Source: Ruminococcus sp. UBA5884
GTDB lineage: Bacteria > Bacillota > Clostridia > Oscillospirales > Ruminococcaceae
Direction: 5' to 3'
DNA: 5,099 nt
Assembly: GCA_002431975.1 (NCBI GenBank)
Contig: DJFA01000055.1
Span: 1 to 5,099 of the forward strand
Numbering within the stretch: the stretch's first letter is position 1; each line of letters opens with the position of its first letter. A model generated the notes under the pieces. That model was not told where the DNA came from. It made no database searches and saw nothing but the letters and a program-made list of their open reading frames with translations. The position numbers were made by a program, and so were the translations under genes. Below are positions 4,416 to 5,099 of the stretch, piece after piece.

Positions 4416-5099
4416 TTATAAATGTTTTTGTTTATACATGATATATCCCGCAGACGAGGTTATAATTTCAGTGACAGGAAATACTGCCCAGAAATATTCA
4501 AGTCCGCCGAAACGTGCAAAAAGAAATCCTAAAGGAACAAAAAGTATAACAGTCCTTAAAACTGTAAGAAATGAACTTTTTCCTGAATTTCCGACTGCCT
4601 GAAAAAATACCGGAAATATCAGTGATGTAACCATCGGAATGAACGACAGACCGATTAATCTGAATCCATGAGTTCCTATTGCTATTACATCACTGTCATG
4701 AGAAAACACCTGAATCATCTGAGATGGAACAAGCTCAAAGCAGAGTACTCCGAGAGCCATAAGAGCCATTCCCATAAGTATTGCTGTACTCATGGTTTTT
4801 CTGCATCTGTCATATTTTCCTGCACCATGATTGAAGCTTATAAGAGGCACTATGCAGGTCTGCATAGCTCCAAGAGGTATAAAGAAAAATGACTGCCATT
4901 TATAATAGAGTCCGAGAGCAGTTACTGCCTGGTCTGAAAATGATTTTAAGATAAGATTGAACATCAGTATGTAGAATGTATACGCTGACTGCATAAGTAT
5001 ATTCGGAAATCCAAGGTAGTATATCCTTTTTACAAGATGAGGATATTCAGAAAATGCCGGAGATTTGCAGAATGCTTTCGGCATTACTATAAGTGCGGC
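4416..5099 (-). CDS. MATE-family efflux transporter, C-terminal half (cut by window edge)
   Basis: The frame stays open through the right edge, so the methionine at 5084 is internal and the true start lies outside. About 227 residues are visible, roughly half of a typical 450-residue MATE protein, and they contain about six hydrophobic membrane segments, the expected second six-helix bundle. Family-like features are YYLGFPNILMQS near the start of the bundle, a PLGAMQTCIVPLISFNHGAGKYDR segment with the conserved N-x-GA-x-x-x-x-R pattern, and FFQAVGNSGKS. MATE proteins export drugs, dyes or metabolites by Na+ or H+ antiport in the cytoplasmic membrane. The substrate cannot be told. The C-terminus is short and basic (MYKQKHL). 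It faces the toxin-antitoxin operon tail to tail. I see no clear terminator after its stop. Confidence 0.88.
   Translation of the reverse strand, partial: AALIVMPKAFCKSPAFSEYPHLVKRIYYLGFPNILMQSAYTFYILMFNLILKSFSDQAVTALGLYYKWQSFFFIPLGAMQTCIVPLISFNHGAGKYDRCRKTMSTAILMGMALMALGVLCFELVPSQMIQVFSHDSDVIAIGTHGFRLIGLSFIPMVTSLIFPVFFQAVGNSGKSSFLTVLRTVILFVPLGFLFARFGGLEYFWAVFPVTEIITSSAGYIMYKQKHL

Overview
The window looks like chromosomal DNA of a low-GC gut or rumen Firmicute close to Ruminococcus. This rests on a secreted GH5 cellulase ending in a dockerin, AT-rich intergenic DNA, sigma-A type promoters with near-consensus hexamers, AGGAG-type ribosome binding sites and intrinsic terminators. The species cannot be fixed from the sequence alone.

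Layout. Bases 1-103 hold a copy of a dispersed palindromic repeat that abuts the terminator (104-154, minus) of the cellulase gene. The cellulase (223-2046, minus) has a signal peptide, a GH5 catalytic domain, an unassigned beta-rich module that may bind carbohydrate, and a C-terminal dockerin. Its promoter is at 2129-2158, with a repeated 9-base motif in the leader. The 2160-2430 stretch has no gene. It contains a perfect 10-bp palindrome and a second, double copy of the repeat, which again abuts a terminator (2425-2458), that of the next gene. That gene is ilvE (2475-3545, minus), a branched-chain amino acid aminotransferase with its own promoter at 3596-3624. Divergent from it, a promoter at 3710-3738 (plus) drives a two-gene toxin-antitoxin operon: a RelE/ParE-type toxin (3823-4083), then a small acidic partner protein (4097-4315). 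A third, shorter repeat copy (4345-4402) lies in the convergent gap before the C-terminal half of a MATE-type multidrug/sodium antiporter (4416 to the right edge, minus, cut by the window).

How the genes relate. The cellulase should act outside the cell, docked on a cellulosome scaffold. IlvE works in the cytoplasm on leucine, isoleucine and valine. The toxin-antitoxin pair is a self-contained stress or addiction module. Each unit has its own promoter, so the neighbours do not appear to form a shared pathway.

No gene here is clearly a new system. The least explained material is non-coding: a repeat family whose palindromic core shows a compensatory base-pair change between copies and which sits directly beyond terminators in a fixed orientation. 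Two other points deserve attention: the cellulase leader repeats and the unassigned module between the catalytic domain and the dockerin.
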